Assembly (NCBI GenBank): GCA_030407315.1
Contig: JALQPE010002300.1
Span: 1-64,000 of the forward strand
Source of the DNA: Asparagopsis taxiformis
Lineage: Eukaryota > Rhodophyta > Florideophyceae > Bonnemaisoniales > Bonnemaisoniaceae
DNA: 64,000 nucleotides
Direction of reading: 5' to 3'
Each line of letters opens with the position of its first letter. Positions within the stretch are counted from its first letter, which is position 1. Below the pieces are notes generated by a model. It did no database searches. It was not told where the DNA came from and saw only the letters and a list, made by a program, of their open reading frames with translations. This document shows, one piece after another, positions 10,078 to 19,192 of the stretch. Made by a program: the position numbers and the translations under genes.

Positions 10078-13000
10078 ATGACGAATAAGCGCAGGCGCAA
10101 CAGCAATCCGATCGTTGACGACGCAACCGTGCCAATTCTGCGCGAACCCGCTAGCCCTTGGGAGGATTCTAGTGACATGGGTACACGTCGAAACGTAGGT
10201 CGCGCCGCCCGCGAAACTACTCTCGCTGGCAAAGACTTCCTCCGCCTCTTGCTGGATTTATTCGCCCACTCAAGTTTCGCAGACTTGACGGACAAGCCGG
10301 GAGGTTTCACATACGCGGACCTTGGCGCTTGGGTTGCGCAGGGCACGGAAGAACAATTTGTGGCGCTGCAAGGTCGACTCAGCATGTCCTTCAGCGGTCG
10401 TTCGAAGAATGCTGGAGTCGAGGCGGATGTTGCCGAAATCGTCATGGCAGAGATGAACGTTGAGCGAGCCAAGCAGATTGTTCGTCTGGCATTACCCATT
10501 GCCGAGTTTTCAAGACAGGATGAGCGTATCGGGCAATGGGTTGAGCACTGCATCCTTTCTGGGATCGTGCCGCAGACCTTCCTTATTGGATGTAACATGC
10601 TTCCTTCGCCACTACAGGCGCCGCAGCGCGGGGAACCAAGCGCCTTCGTTCTTGCTCCACCGGAAACGTTCGAGGTATTGATGTATTTCCAAGCGTTGTC
10701 TATCATCCGAAATCACAACAAGAACCTGCCGCGTCGCCGAATAGGAGATGCGGCCGAAGAGGGGAACGAAGCCGCACGCGTCCCAGCCCATCGGAAAAGC
10801 ACTAATCGAGCTTGTTACGTGGTTCAAGTTTTATACCATGCTTGGACCGATGTGGCCTACGCCGCAAAGTTTTCCAGCTTCGAAGAGTTGATGGCGCCGT
10901 ACATCATTTTCGACAGCAGTGAGCATTGGTTTGACGTGCTCGATGAAGGTCTATTCGCACCGATGGAGCAGAAGCTAGATCTCTACCACAACAAAGCTCC
11001 CCTATCTCATCCTGATGGATATGGTGGAAAAGTAGAGACAAGAACCAGTGCGCAGCACAGTGCATTTAGGGACCTTGTGAGGAAGTTCTTCGACCGGTTG
11101 CAGTTTCTTATCGTCAACCCGGACCTGTACACCTGGCCGGAGTCCGACCGCTGGGGGGCACTGGAAATATACTTCTCAAGCGGAAATCCGGACAAGCTGC
11201 CAGCGTATTTTGACACCCTCGACGAAGACGTTATGGCTGTCCTCCGCCCGGCACCACAAGCCGCGGACGCAGAAAAGGTCCCCAAGCCGGTTGATGACAC
11301 TCCCACTCGTCGCAACACAGGAGGGAGAGGTTTGGTTCCGTCGACAAGACACACAACCAGGCTTCAACTTGGACCTGGGAGGACCAGTCTTACTGCCCAA
11401 GGGCCGTCTCCCCCGTCACCGTCACCCCATGCGACAGAAGAGCAGGAAAGTGAAGGGCAGGCTCTCGCAAAGGACTTTCTTTCGAAAATGAGTCAGTATT
11501 GCCGGGTGTACGACGTCCCTTTCGAAGATTTGGTCAGTGCCGACGAGAGCCGAGAACACGTGCCCATCACGGGCAACGTTCAGCTCATTCTGACTGATCC
11601 GCCCTACAATGTTCGTCGTAAGAGGAACGATTCCAACTCTTCGTACGACAGGCTAACTGCAGAAGATATGCAGGCTAGCATCGAAGTGTTTGACGAGCTG
11701 TTGCGCCCCGGTGGCCACGGCATCGTGTTCTGCTCGGTTTTGCAGTTCTACGAATGGTTCCATTACTTGGAAACGTACAAAGGACCGCAGTCAGAAGGCC
11801 CAACCGATACTGCTGCCAGTGATGACGGGTCGGATGAAGAAGAGGTTACGTCCATGAATTCGGACTCCGAAGCATCGCAGCACAGTGGCGAAGAAAGTGC
11901 GGATGAGGAGGAGGACGAGGAGGAGGAGGACGTCGTTCGGAATTCAGTTTTCTTCGTTGACGAGGTACCTCTGTTGTTTGTCCGACTACCTGGGCACCTC
12001 TATCAAATGCCGGGGCGGAAGAGGTACCAACGCATGAACATGGCAGAGGTCGCTATCCACTTCTGGAAGCGAGGTGTTCCGTTCAAGACCGGAAGCGAGA
12101 TGGTGGCCTATAGGAACCACGGATACATGGACGGCACGTACCCGGCGTGGTGCAACGTCACCATCAATATGCCCGCCATCGATTCGAATGAGATGGTGTG
12201 GCGAACAAGGAGCACAACCGGTGCTACGGTCAGAGTTCGTGCAGAGCAGAAGAGCGTCGCTCTCATGATGGAGTTGATCAGCCAGCATTCACAGCCTGGT
12301 GATATTGTTGTCGATCCATTCTCTGGCACTTTCGCAACGGGAAAAGCAGCTATGAGCTTGCCTGAGCACCGTGTTTTCGTCGGCAGTGACATGGACAAAT
12401 TGTGTGTGGTACGATCGCTTCCAAAGCTGTGTGCAGTCATGTCACGTGTAATTCTTTCAAACAACACTGACATGAGGGTCACGACAGAAGCGAAACAGAG
12501 TGCTGAGAAGTTCTTGGCGTCCCCCTCTGTCACGATGCGTACGCAGAGGGAACGCAGGATCATCGAACCCCCACCTGGCCTTCCCCTGTACCAGAGGTTC
12601 CCGAAATATATTCGGCAGTACCTCTGGCAGCTGTGCCCAGAGTCGATTGCGTCGCGCGAGCACATGGAGAAACCGGTACATTATTGGCCACCTTCCCTGC
12701 GCCGCTGGTTGCAAACTGAAAACCCTCGCGTGATGCGGGCACACGATTGTGTTGCGAAAAAATTGAGCGTTCGACCATCGCTGATTAAGCATCCAAATGC
12801 AGGAAGAGGGCTCTTCGCTGAACAGACATTTAATGTTGGTGACGAAGTATGTGCATACTACGGAACTGTTGTGTACTCTGATATGAGCAAGGAGTCGATG
12901 AGGTTCGCGTACGGAGAGGGTCACATGGCGATAACGAAGGAAACATTCTTGATGTATGCTATCAAGCTGTATGCAACAGCGGAGGACGACGAAAACATCG

Positions 13001-13275
13001 AGCATCCAATTTGGATTGTTCCGGCTCCGTTCTGTTCGGCGCAGTTCATCAACGACCCGCGGTATTTGCGAGGTGAGGACACTCCGGCGGAAGACACCAG
13101 GCGGATGGCCAACGTCGAGTTTGTCGAGAACTACAGCAGCGGTTCGACGGGGAAGAAGCTCAAGGCGAAGGACCTAGAAAATCCGAAGATCATTGTAGTA
13201 CGTGCAATCCGCGATATCCGTCCGGGGCAGGAGCTCTACGTTCATTATGGGACAGCGTTTAGAGCATGGAATTAG
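10078..13275 (+). CDS. Beta-class DNA amino-methyltransferase fused to a SET domain
   Basis: 1,065 aa, single exon. I chose ATG 10,078 because the open frame upstream lacks an ATG and the paralogue at 47,089 has a 1-nt indel just before this codon. Residues about 36-300 are a helical domain; 391-458 are disordered. TDPPY at 506-510 is methyltransferase motif IV, followed by LRPGGHG. An acidic run fills 571-621. DPFSGT at 746-751 is the AdoMet-binding motif, ending in GSDMD. Motif IV before motif I is the beta-class order of N6-adenine/N4-cytosine DNA methylases. Residues about 895-1,065 are a SET domain: GRG at 909-911, CAYYGT, FINDPR near 990-995 where most SET proteins have NHS(C), and ELYVHYG at 1,052-1,058. 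It would methylate DNA and perhaps a histone lysine; dual activity is inferred. An AATAAA lies at about 13,306. Confidence 0.85.
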   Translation: MTNKRRRNSNPIVDDATVPILREPASPWEDSSDMGTRRNVGRAARETTLAGKDFLRLLLDLFAHSSFADLTDKPGGFTYADLGAWVAQGTEEQFVALQGRLSMSFSGRSKNAGVEADVAEIVMAEMNVERAKQIVRLALPIAEFSRQDERIGQWVEHCILSGIVPQTFLIGCNMLPSPLQAPQRGEPSAFVLAPPETFEVLMYFQALSIIRNHNKNLPRRRIGDAAEEGNEAARVPAHRKSTNRACYVVQVLYHAWTDVAYAAKFSSFEELMAPYIIFDSSEHWFDVLDEGLFAPMEQKLDLYHNKAPLSHPDGYGGKVETRTSAQHSAFRDLVRKFFDRLQFLIVNPDLYTWPESDRWGALEIYFSSGNPDKLPAYFDTLDEDVMAVLRPAPQAADAEKVPKPVDDTPTRRNTGGRGLVPSTRHTTRLQLGPGRTSLTAQGPSPPSPSPHATEEQESEGQALAKDFLSKMSQYCRVYDVPFEDLVSADESREHVPITGNVQLILTDPPYNVRRKRNDSNSSYDRLTAEDMQASIEVFDELLRPGGHGIVFCSVLQFYEWFHYLETYKGPQSEGPTDTAASDDGSDEEEVTSMNSDSEASQHSGEESADEEEDEEEEDVVRNSVFFVDEVPLLFVRLPGHLYQMPGRKRYQRMNMAEVAIHFWKRGVPFKTGSEMVAYRNHGYMDGTYPAWCNVTINMPAIDSNEMVWRTRSTTGATVRVRAEQKSVALMMELISQHSQPGDIVVDPFSGTFATGKAAMSLPEHRVFVGSDMDKLCVVRSLPKLCAVMSRVILSNNTDMRVTTEAKQSAEKFLASPSVTMRTQRERRIIEPPPGLPLYQRFPKYIRQYLWQLCPESIASREHMEKPVHYWPPSLRRWLQTENPRVMRAHDCVAKKLSVRPSLIKHPNAGRGLFAEQTFNVGDEVCAYYGTVVYSDMSKESMRFAYGEGHMAITKETFLMYAIKLYATAEDDENIEHPIWIVPAPFCSAQFINDPRYLRGEDTPAEDTRRMANVEFVENYSSGSTGKKLKAKDLENPKIIVVRAIRDIRPGQELYVHYGTAFRAWN

Positions 13276-13536
13276 GGTCACGAAAGATGTTTTCATTTCG
13301 ACTACAAATAAAGCTACGTTCCAGAGTTGAAGTATATCATATAATGCAGAATGTCCAGCCACCATTAGTCCAGGGTGAAACCTATTCGGCAGTACTCGCC
13401 TGTCAAAAACCAATCGTTCACACTCTAGGTGCACTTCGTCCGAGCAGTGAACCTGACTGCTTGGTTGCTGTTATGCGTGCAGATGCAAAATACAAGACCA
13501 AGTTGAAATGGACGCCCGGTGGATGTCCAGCTCAGT
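13276..13536. other. 3' flank of the methyltransferase-SET gene
   Basis: Holds the likely polyadenylation signal AATAAA at about 13,306 and then AT-rich DNA leading into HR3. No gene is seen. Confidence 0.5.
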
Positions 13537-14602
13537 TGCATTGCTGTCCAGCCCAGAAATTCTACAATTCAGGGCAGAAAAAATATTGCAAAAAACATCG
13601 ATTTCAGCGGGTCGATTGTGCCGTACGGCACACCCCCATCTCAAAAACATGTTCACATGTGCATGTTTTTGAGAATAGCCCAAATTTTAATTCAAATCAG
13701 GGTGTCTAATTTGGCCACAACGGCCCCAGGAACCGACCGCCGCCCCGAGTGGGGTTGTCACTGGCTTCTGTAAGCACTAACTGTAAGGCTAAATGGCGTC
13801 TGACAAAGGGTCAATTTCAGGCTCAATACGCCAGGGACAGGTCTTGGTCCTTGTTCCATCATGGTCCCACCCCACTCTCTCACGACCAACCTGAAATGCA
13901 CGTCCGGTGGATGTCCAGCTCGATTGCACTGCTGGCCAGCCCGGAAATTCTAAAATTTCGGGCACAAAAAAATTGTAAAAAATCAACGATTTCAGCGGGT
14001 CGTTTGTGCCGTACGGCACACCCCCATTTCAAAAACATGTTCACATGTGCATGTTTTTGAGAATAGCCCAAATTTTAATTCAAATCAGGGTGTCTAATTT
14101 GGCCACAACGGCCCCAGGAACCGGCCGCCGCCCCGAGCGGGGTCATCACTGGCTTCTGTAAGCACTAACTGTGAGGCTAAATGGCGCCGGAAGATGGGCC
14201 GATTGCAGGCTTCAAGCCTAAGTTATGCTAGGGAGAAATCTTCTTCCGTGTTTCATCATGGTCCCGCCTTACTCCCTCAACAGAAACACTACTCACCCAT
14301 CACGTTACTCATATTCCGTGCACTTTATATTAGTAGTGAACCCGCCTGCTTAGTTGCTGCAACGCGCATTGAATGCGTGGATGTAGGCAGCACACGACCA
14401 ACCTGAAATGGACGTCCGGTGGATGTCCATCTCAGATGCACTGCTGGCCAGCCCAGAAATTCTAAAATTTCGGGCACAAAAAATCTTGCAAAAATCAACG
14501 ATTTGGGCGGGTCGATTGTGCCGTACGGCACACCCCCATCTCAAAAACATGTTCACATGTGCATGTTTTTGAGAATAGCCCAAATTTTAACTCAAATCAG
14601 GG
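13537..14602 (-). repeat. Double-hairpin repeat cluster HR3-HR5, inverted
   Basis: Three units lie at 13,537-13,702, 13,925-14,090 and 14,437-14,602, all inverted relative to HR1 and HR2. Two spacer types alternate, giving start-to-start distances of 388 and 512 bp. The spacers share GCCCCGAGCGGGG, TCACTGGCTTCTGTAAGCAC and GGACGTCCGGTGGATGTCCA. The methyltransferase-SET gene is thus flanked by HR units in opposite orientations. Confidence 0.95.
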
Positions 14603-14949
14603 TGTTCCCCGGATAAAGGGGTGCTCGCAGCCGCCCCAAAAGCCGCCTAGCTTGACAGCTGTAATTTTAACACATTACACATCAAGGACACTGCCTGCTT
14701 CACGCCACCTCGTCAGGTTTCGAGAGCCCGACTCGGGCCCGTTCTGAACGGACACTCACATCTCGATTGCCTGTCTTGCATTCCAGCGGTCACGATAGGT
14801 GTGTACCTAACAAAATTTCGGTTGTATTGTGTTATTATTTCCAGCGATTGGCGTTCACGACCATTCTTCAACTTAACGTGAAACATACCATCCACATCAC
14901 TCGAATACGTCAACGTCAACCATCTCTTTTCCTTTCCAACTCAACAACC
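14603..14949 (+). promoter_or_regulatory. Junction segment and 5' leader of the ParB/dioxygenase gene
   Basis: Starts with the inverted form of the junction seen at 8,240 (ATCCGG, GGGGTGCTCG, GCCTAGCT, GACAGCTGT). The rest is conserved in the second copy at 44,923-45,270, including TTTCGGTTGTATTGTGTTAT. A frame open upstream of ATG 14,950 begins only at TTG and is taken as non-coding. Confidence 0.5.
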
Positions 14950-17900
14950 ATGGCGGATACGCATTTCAGCAGTTTGTTTTCAACGGTTTGCGGCGATCAA
15001 GTGAGCGCGTCAGCGGAGTCGCGCGGACTCAAGCGCGGCGTCGATGTCGACTTGTTTGCGGACGTGGACGGTGCGGCTGTGCATATTGGGACGGCTTCGG
15101 TGAGCACTGCTGGTGGCGATGTTGGCCTTCCGCGCACGCTGCACAACCACAAGCTGCCGGAAACCGACGAGGCCGACTATATCGTCGTGCGCAACATTGC
15201 GACTAAGGACAAGTTCAAGGACCTCCCGTTCCCGTACATGTTTGATGGCGCCGAGGGACCGCCGGAGACGATGGGTGGAGCATACGCCGCGGCGTTTTAC
15301 CCTTGGGATACTCGGATGATGCGCCCCGCTGCGGAGGATGGCTCTAGCGACATTCGTACCCCTGCTGCAGCGTCAAACTTCAACGCAGCGACGAACCAGG
15401 CCAGCTCGGGACGGATGCCCAGTACCGGTCCAGCAGGCGAAATCACTGGTTCGGGGGGTACGAAGCATCCAGCACGCTCCGTCCCGGTTTCGGGAGGCAC
15501 GAAGCGCCCTGCTCGCTCTGCCAGAGCCTCCAGTGGAGGCACGAAGCACCCTGCTCGCTCCAACGTCACCGAAGCTACTACGCAGGACGTAACCGAGGTG
15601 GACGACGAACCGGAGGTGGCGGAAAGCATTCGTGAGCAGCAGGGGACGCAAATTATGGTGCCCAAGTTTGTGACGTCGGATTACGTCGGAGAAGGAGCGA
15701 CTGTGTTGGTGAGGCAGCTAGTGGAACCGGCCGTGACCCTTCGCGATGTCAAAGAAGACCACGTGGAGGACCTGCGCAACAATATGTTGGCGGTGGGGTA
15801 TGTGAGCTCTTCGCGTATCACTGTGACGGTGCTGAGGTCGCAGAACACGCATTTGTCCGCCGACACGCGTCTGTTCCAGAATGGCAAATTCCATGCCAAT
15901 GCGAACGTGACCGTGATCGACGGACTGCATCGTCTCAATGCTATGCATAGCATTGCGGATGACTTCACGCGCCTCACCCGTATGCACAGAACCAAGCTGC
16001 CACAGGAGGCAAACCGCTTGCGCTGGGTTACTCAGCCTCTGGATGTGTACTACCTTCGCCGCAAGGACGACAGTGATCTCCAGCCTCATGAGATCATCCA
16101 CAAGAGTGCAGAGTCGAACCATACGACTGGGACGCAACTGACGGAGCGCTCCCTGGTTCGAATCTTGTCGTCCATCCAGCAGTTCATCCGTACGATTGCT
16201 GTTGCAAACAACGTGGAAAACGCTGGCGACTTGCGTGAGTCTGATGTCATCCGAACATTGTTCGAGGCGCAGTTCATGGGGATGATGAATTCGACGAACA
16301 CGGCTCGGCGGTGGACGCGTTTGGCTATAGCAACGCTGAAGCATCCTGTTCTCGACGACGTGTTGCGTGAGCTGAACAATTCCGAGCGCCGCAACGAGAT
16401 TGGGATAACGCACCTGGACCACAAGATAGTGCGCGAGTTGCTGGAAGAAAACTTTGTCTTCGTCTTGCGTGGTCTTTCGGAGTACTTGAACCCTGCTCAT
16501 GGCGGACGTCCGGATGGACGCTTTGACGTGAACGACTTTTATACATACGTCCGTCGCGTGACTGCAATAGCAAATTCTCTGTACGCTGCGTTTGGGCGCC
16601 CAAAGAGTATTATGCGCAAGTCATTTCTGAGCACAGAGATGGCAATTGGGTCGGTTAAGCAGCCGAAGGAGTTGCAATGGCATCTCACCAATGCCATTGC
16701 AATGTATAGAGGGGACGACCGGAGCAGTGAGGTTCGAATGCGACGGAGAACCACGCGTTTACAGGATTTGGAAACGAACTTGAAAGAGTTTTTCAATCCG
16801 ACATTGAAGAAGAAGACTAAGGCTCGACGCAAACGCCGCCCTTCTGCTGCCAATGTGAGACTCACTCACAAGAAGCAGCGGAATGTCGAACATGAGCCTG
16901 CTTCGCATGGCATCCGCCGCCGTTCACAGCGACTTCGCTCGACGGGGAGCACACGCCTCGAGGAAGAAGAGCCGGTTGTGGTACAACAATCCGCCGGGGA
17001 AGAAGAGCAGGCCGTTGTTGATAAACCCACCGATCAACAACAAGCCACTGCTTCCGGTGATGAGGTTGACGAAGACTCCGCCCGTTCCCCCGATTCTGCC
17101 GTTGAGATTGTCCCCCAAGATAACCAACGTGCTGGTGCGACTCCCTCCAACCAAGAATCTGTCCATACCGCTTCGGACGAGGAAGACAAACAGGGTGCAG
17201 ACGAGGGCCAAGTCGAAAGCAAGGGGGTCCGCGAAGTGACAATTACATTCACTGTTCCGGAAGGAGTGGAAGTCGATGAAGACGGTTACATCGTTCGTGA
17301 CTCTCCTTCTGAAGACGACCTCCTCTTCGACGACCGTATGCCGTCTCTTCCTGACGATTTCGAAGACCGAGCCGAAGGGCATCATCTGGCGCAGCGTCCC
17401 GCGGATGTCATCGCATCGGTGAGGGTTGGCTGTCTGCCCCCGATTGAGCTCAGGTTGTTATTGGAGAGTGTGGAAATCGATGAGGAGGGCAGAGAGGTGA
17501 GGTATTTGAAGCAAGTGGCGATGGACCCTGTGTTTGAGGGGCTGCATATTCCGGAAGAACATCGGGCTCGTGTGCTATTCGAAATCGATCACGTCTATCC
17601 GATGTTCTTCGCAGCGTGGAAGATGGCTGCCAAGGCGATGTGTGAGCCTACATCGACGTTTCTACCCTCGAGGCTGGACTTCGCTCAGGTTGCGCGAATG
17701 TCTACAAGCTGGAAGGATTCGTATGAGGCCGGCACTGGTATGGCGTACTTCCACAATTGCCGAACGGAAATCAACGAGCGAGGGTATACGGTGATGCACA
17801 ATTTCGCGGATGTAAGCTACCTAGATGCGTCGGACAAGTTCCCATTTGACTTGGGTCTCATGGAAGAAATTCCTAACCAGGAATTGTTTCGGTACTTTTT

Positions 17901-18882
17901 GGGAACGTGGGAGGGGGAGCAGGTGCACAAGGACCCTGGGAACCGGCAGCTGTGGAGTCCCATTGTCAATACGGGGGACGATGAAACAGACGAGAAGAAC
18001 CGGAATGAGGGGAGGGCTCGCTTCACGTCTACGCGCCACTGCCTGGTTGACTATGCCGAGAACGATGAGACGCATATCGACCGGTTCAAGTTTGTGACGC
18101 GGCGAGCCCTGCTGGATGTGTGGTTGGGAATCCTTGTCCGGCTGACAGGGCTGGAGGAGTGCGGTTTACCGGGAGAAAAACTTGTCATGCCGGCATCTGG
18201 GGGACGGTTTTTGATAACGGGAAAGGGGTGTCCTCGGCAGGTCCCACACAATGATTTCCCTGTTCCTCCTCGCGACCGCAAAGATCAACTTCCGGGTTAC
18301 TTTGTTATTGCCAACGGAGATGACCCATTCCCTATCTGGGTGTGTCCAGGGTCCCACAAGTACGTCTTTTCCAAAGCGCTGGAATTAGATATGTACGCCA
18401 AGACGATGAAGCTGAAGAAGGTAATCGTTCCGCCACGTTCAGTCTTCATCGGTCACGGCCATGTACAACATGCCGGGGCAGGGCATGTCGACAGAGTTGT
18501 GTCACACACGACAACGAGGTATCACACGTATTTCAGGAATGCGTCGTATCCGATTCCCGACAATGTTTCGTTTGGTTTCATCAGGCGGTTGGGATTCGAA
18601 GAAGAAGTCATCGCCAATGCTCCGCGCCGGTCTGCAAGGCAAAGTCAACCGGCACCTGTCAATGTTCGCCACAAGACAGTTGTTCCCATCCCGGTCAAGA
18701 AAGATGGTAGGCCGAAGACAGGGCAGCTCCGAATGATGCGGATGAAGACGACAGAACCTCGCAAGGATGTAATGCACACACCGAGTGTGGCCCCGGTAGT
18801 GCCTCTTCTGCCGGGACAACCTGGATATCTAGTTCACTATCATAGTGAGGACGAAGAGGAAGAACAGTTTTCCGACGGCTAG
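14950..18882 (+). CDS. ParB-like domain fused to a PhyH-like 2OG-Fe(II) dioxygenase-like domain
   Basis: 1,310 aa, single exon, start ATG 14,950. Residues about 63-126 form a small domain (TLHN, LPFPYMFDG, WDTRMMRP) that also ends the gene at 63,102. Residues 164-206 hold tandem GGTKHPARS-type basic repeats. A ParB-like domain follows, with VIDGLHRLNA at about 321-330 matching the D-G-x-H-R-x-x-A motif of ParB/sulfiredoxin folds, then a long helical region. Residues 681-757 are acidic and disordered. The C-terminal 430 residues resemble PhyH dioxygenases: HND at 1,100-1,102 (HxD), PGSHK near 1,140, and distal histidines at 1,169-1,174 before arginine 1,182. That would be an Fe(II)/2-oxoglutarate oxygenase; the substrate is unknown, possibly a modified base. 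It follows the methyltransferase-SET gene in the same direction. Confidence 0.8.
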   Translation: MADTHFSSLFSTVCGDQVSASAESRGLKRGVDVDLFADVDGAAVHIGTASVSTAGGDVGLPRTLHNHKLPETDEADYIVVRNIATKDKFKDLPFPYMFDGAEGPPETMGGAYAAAFYPWDTRMMRPAAEDGSSDIRTPAAASNFNAATNQASSGRMPSTGPAGEITGSGGTKHPARSVPVSGGTKRPARSARASSGGTKHPARSNVTEATTQDVTEVDDEPEVAESIREQQGTQIMVPKFVTSDYVGEGATVLVRQLVEPAVTLRDVKEDHVEDLRNNMLAVGYVSSSRITVTVLRSQNTHLSADTRLFQNGKFHANANVTVIDGLHRLNAMHSIADDFTRLTRMHRTKLPQEANRLRWVTQPLDVYYLRRKDDSDLQPHEIIHKSAESNHTTGTQLTERSLVRILSSIQQFIRTIAVANNVENAGDLRESDVIRTLFEAQFMGMMNSTNTARRWTRLAIATLKHPVLDDVLRELNNSERRNEIGITHLDHKIVRELLEENFVFVLRGLSEYLNPAHGGRPDGRFDVNDFYTYVRRVTAIANSLYAAFGRPKSIMRKSFLSTEMAIGSVKQPKELQWHLTNAIAMYRGDDRSSEVRMRRRTTRLQDLETNLKEFFNPTLKKKTKARRKRRPSAANVRLTHKKQRNVEHEPASHGIRRRSQRLRSTGSTRLEEEEPVVVQQSAGEEEQAVVDKPTDQQQATASGDEVDEDSARSPDSAVEIVPQDNQRAGATPSNQESVHTASDEEDKQGADEGQVESKGVREVTITFTVPEGVEVDEDGYIVRDSPSEDDLLFDDRMPSLPDDFEDRAEGHHLAQRPADVIASVRVGCLPPIELRLLLESVEIDEEGREVRYLKQVAMDPVFEGLHIPEEHRARVLFEIDHVYPMFFAAWKMAAKAMCEPTSTFLPSRLDFAQVARMSTSWKDSYEAGTGMAYFHNCRTEINERGYTVMHNFADVSYLDASDKFPFDLGLMEEIPNQELFRYFLGTWEGEQVHKDPGNRQLWSPIVNTGDDETDEKNRNEGRARFTSTRHCLVDYAENDETHIDRFKFVTRRALLDVWLGILVRLTGLEECGLPGEKLVMPASGGRFLITGKGCPRQVPHNDFPVPPRDRKDQLPGYFVIANGDDPFPIWVCPGSHKYVFSKALELDMYAKTMKLKKVIVPPRSVFIGHGHVQHAGAGHVDRVVSHTTTRYHTYFRNASYPIPDNVSFGFIRRLGFEEEVIANAPRRSARQSQPAPVNVRHKTVVPIPVKKDGRPKTGQLRMMRMKTTEPRKDVMHTPSVAPVVPLLPGQPGYLVHYHSEDEEEEQFSDG

Positions 18883-19192
18883 ATATCTTAACAACAACTA
18901 CTTTAGCAAACAATTATCGAGAATATAATCATCTCCTTTATCACTTTCAATCTATGAACCTACTATAATGCACTTCCGTTCCATGCTTTCAAACTAGATT
19001 GTCCATTCCCTAGTGGGTTGGAGCATGATTCCAGGACGATTCCCTCACATCTCTAGACTCGATGGTCTATGCTAGAAATAGCAGAACAATTGGGTTTATA
19101 CGTGCTTCATCGCCAACTTGCTTCTGGTAATGGCTGGACGTGCACGATACACGATCACCTGAAATGGACGTCCGGTGGATGTCCAACTCAGA
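18883..19192. other. 3' flank of the ParB/dioxygenase gene
   Basis: AT-rich, no gene. It is conserved, inverted, at 40,627-40,938, so it belongs to the composite element. Confidence 0.5.

Noticed and set aside
14767..14949. N-terminal extension of the ParB/dioxygenase protein
   Set aside because: It begins at TTG, and a good ATG follows at 14,950 that is also present in copy 2.
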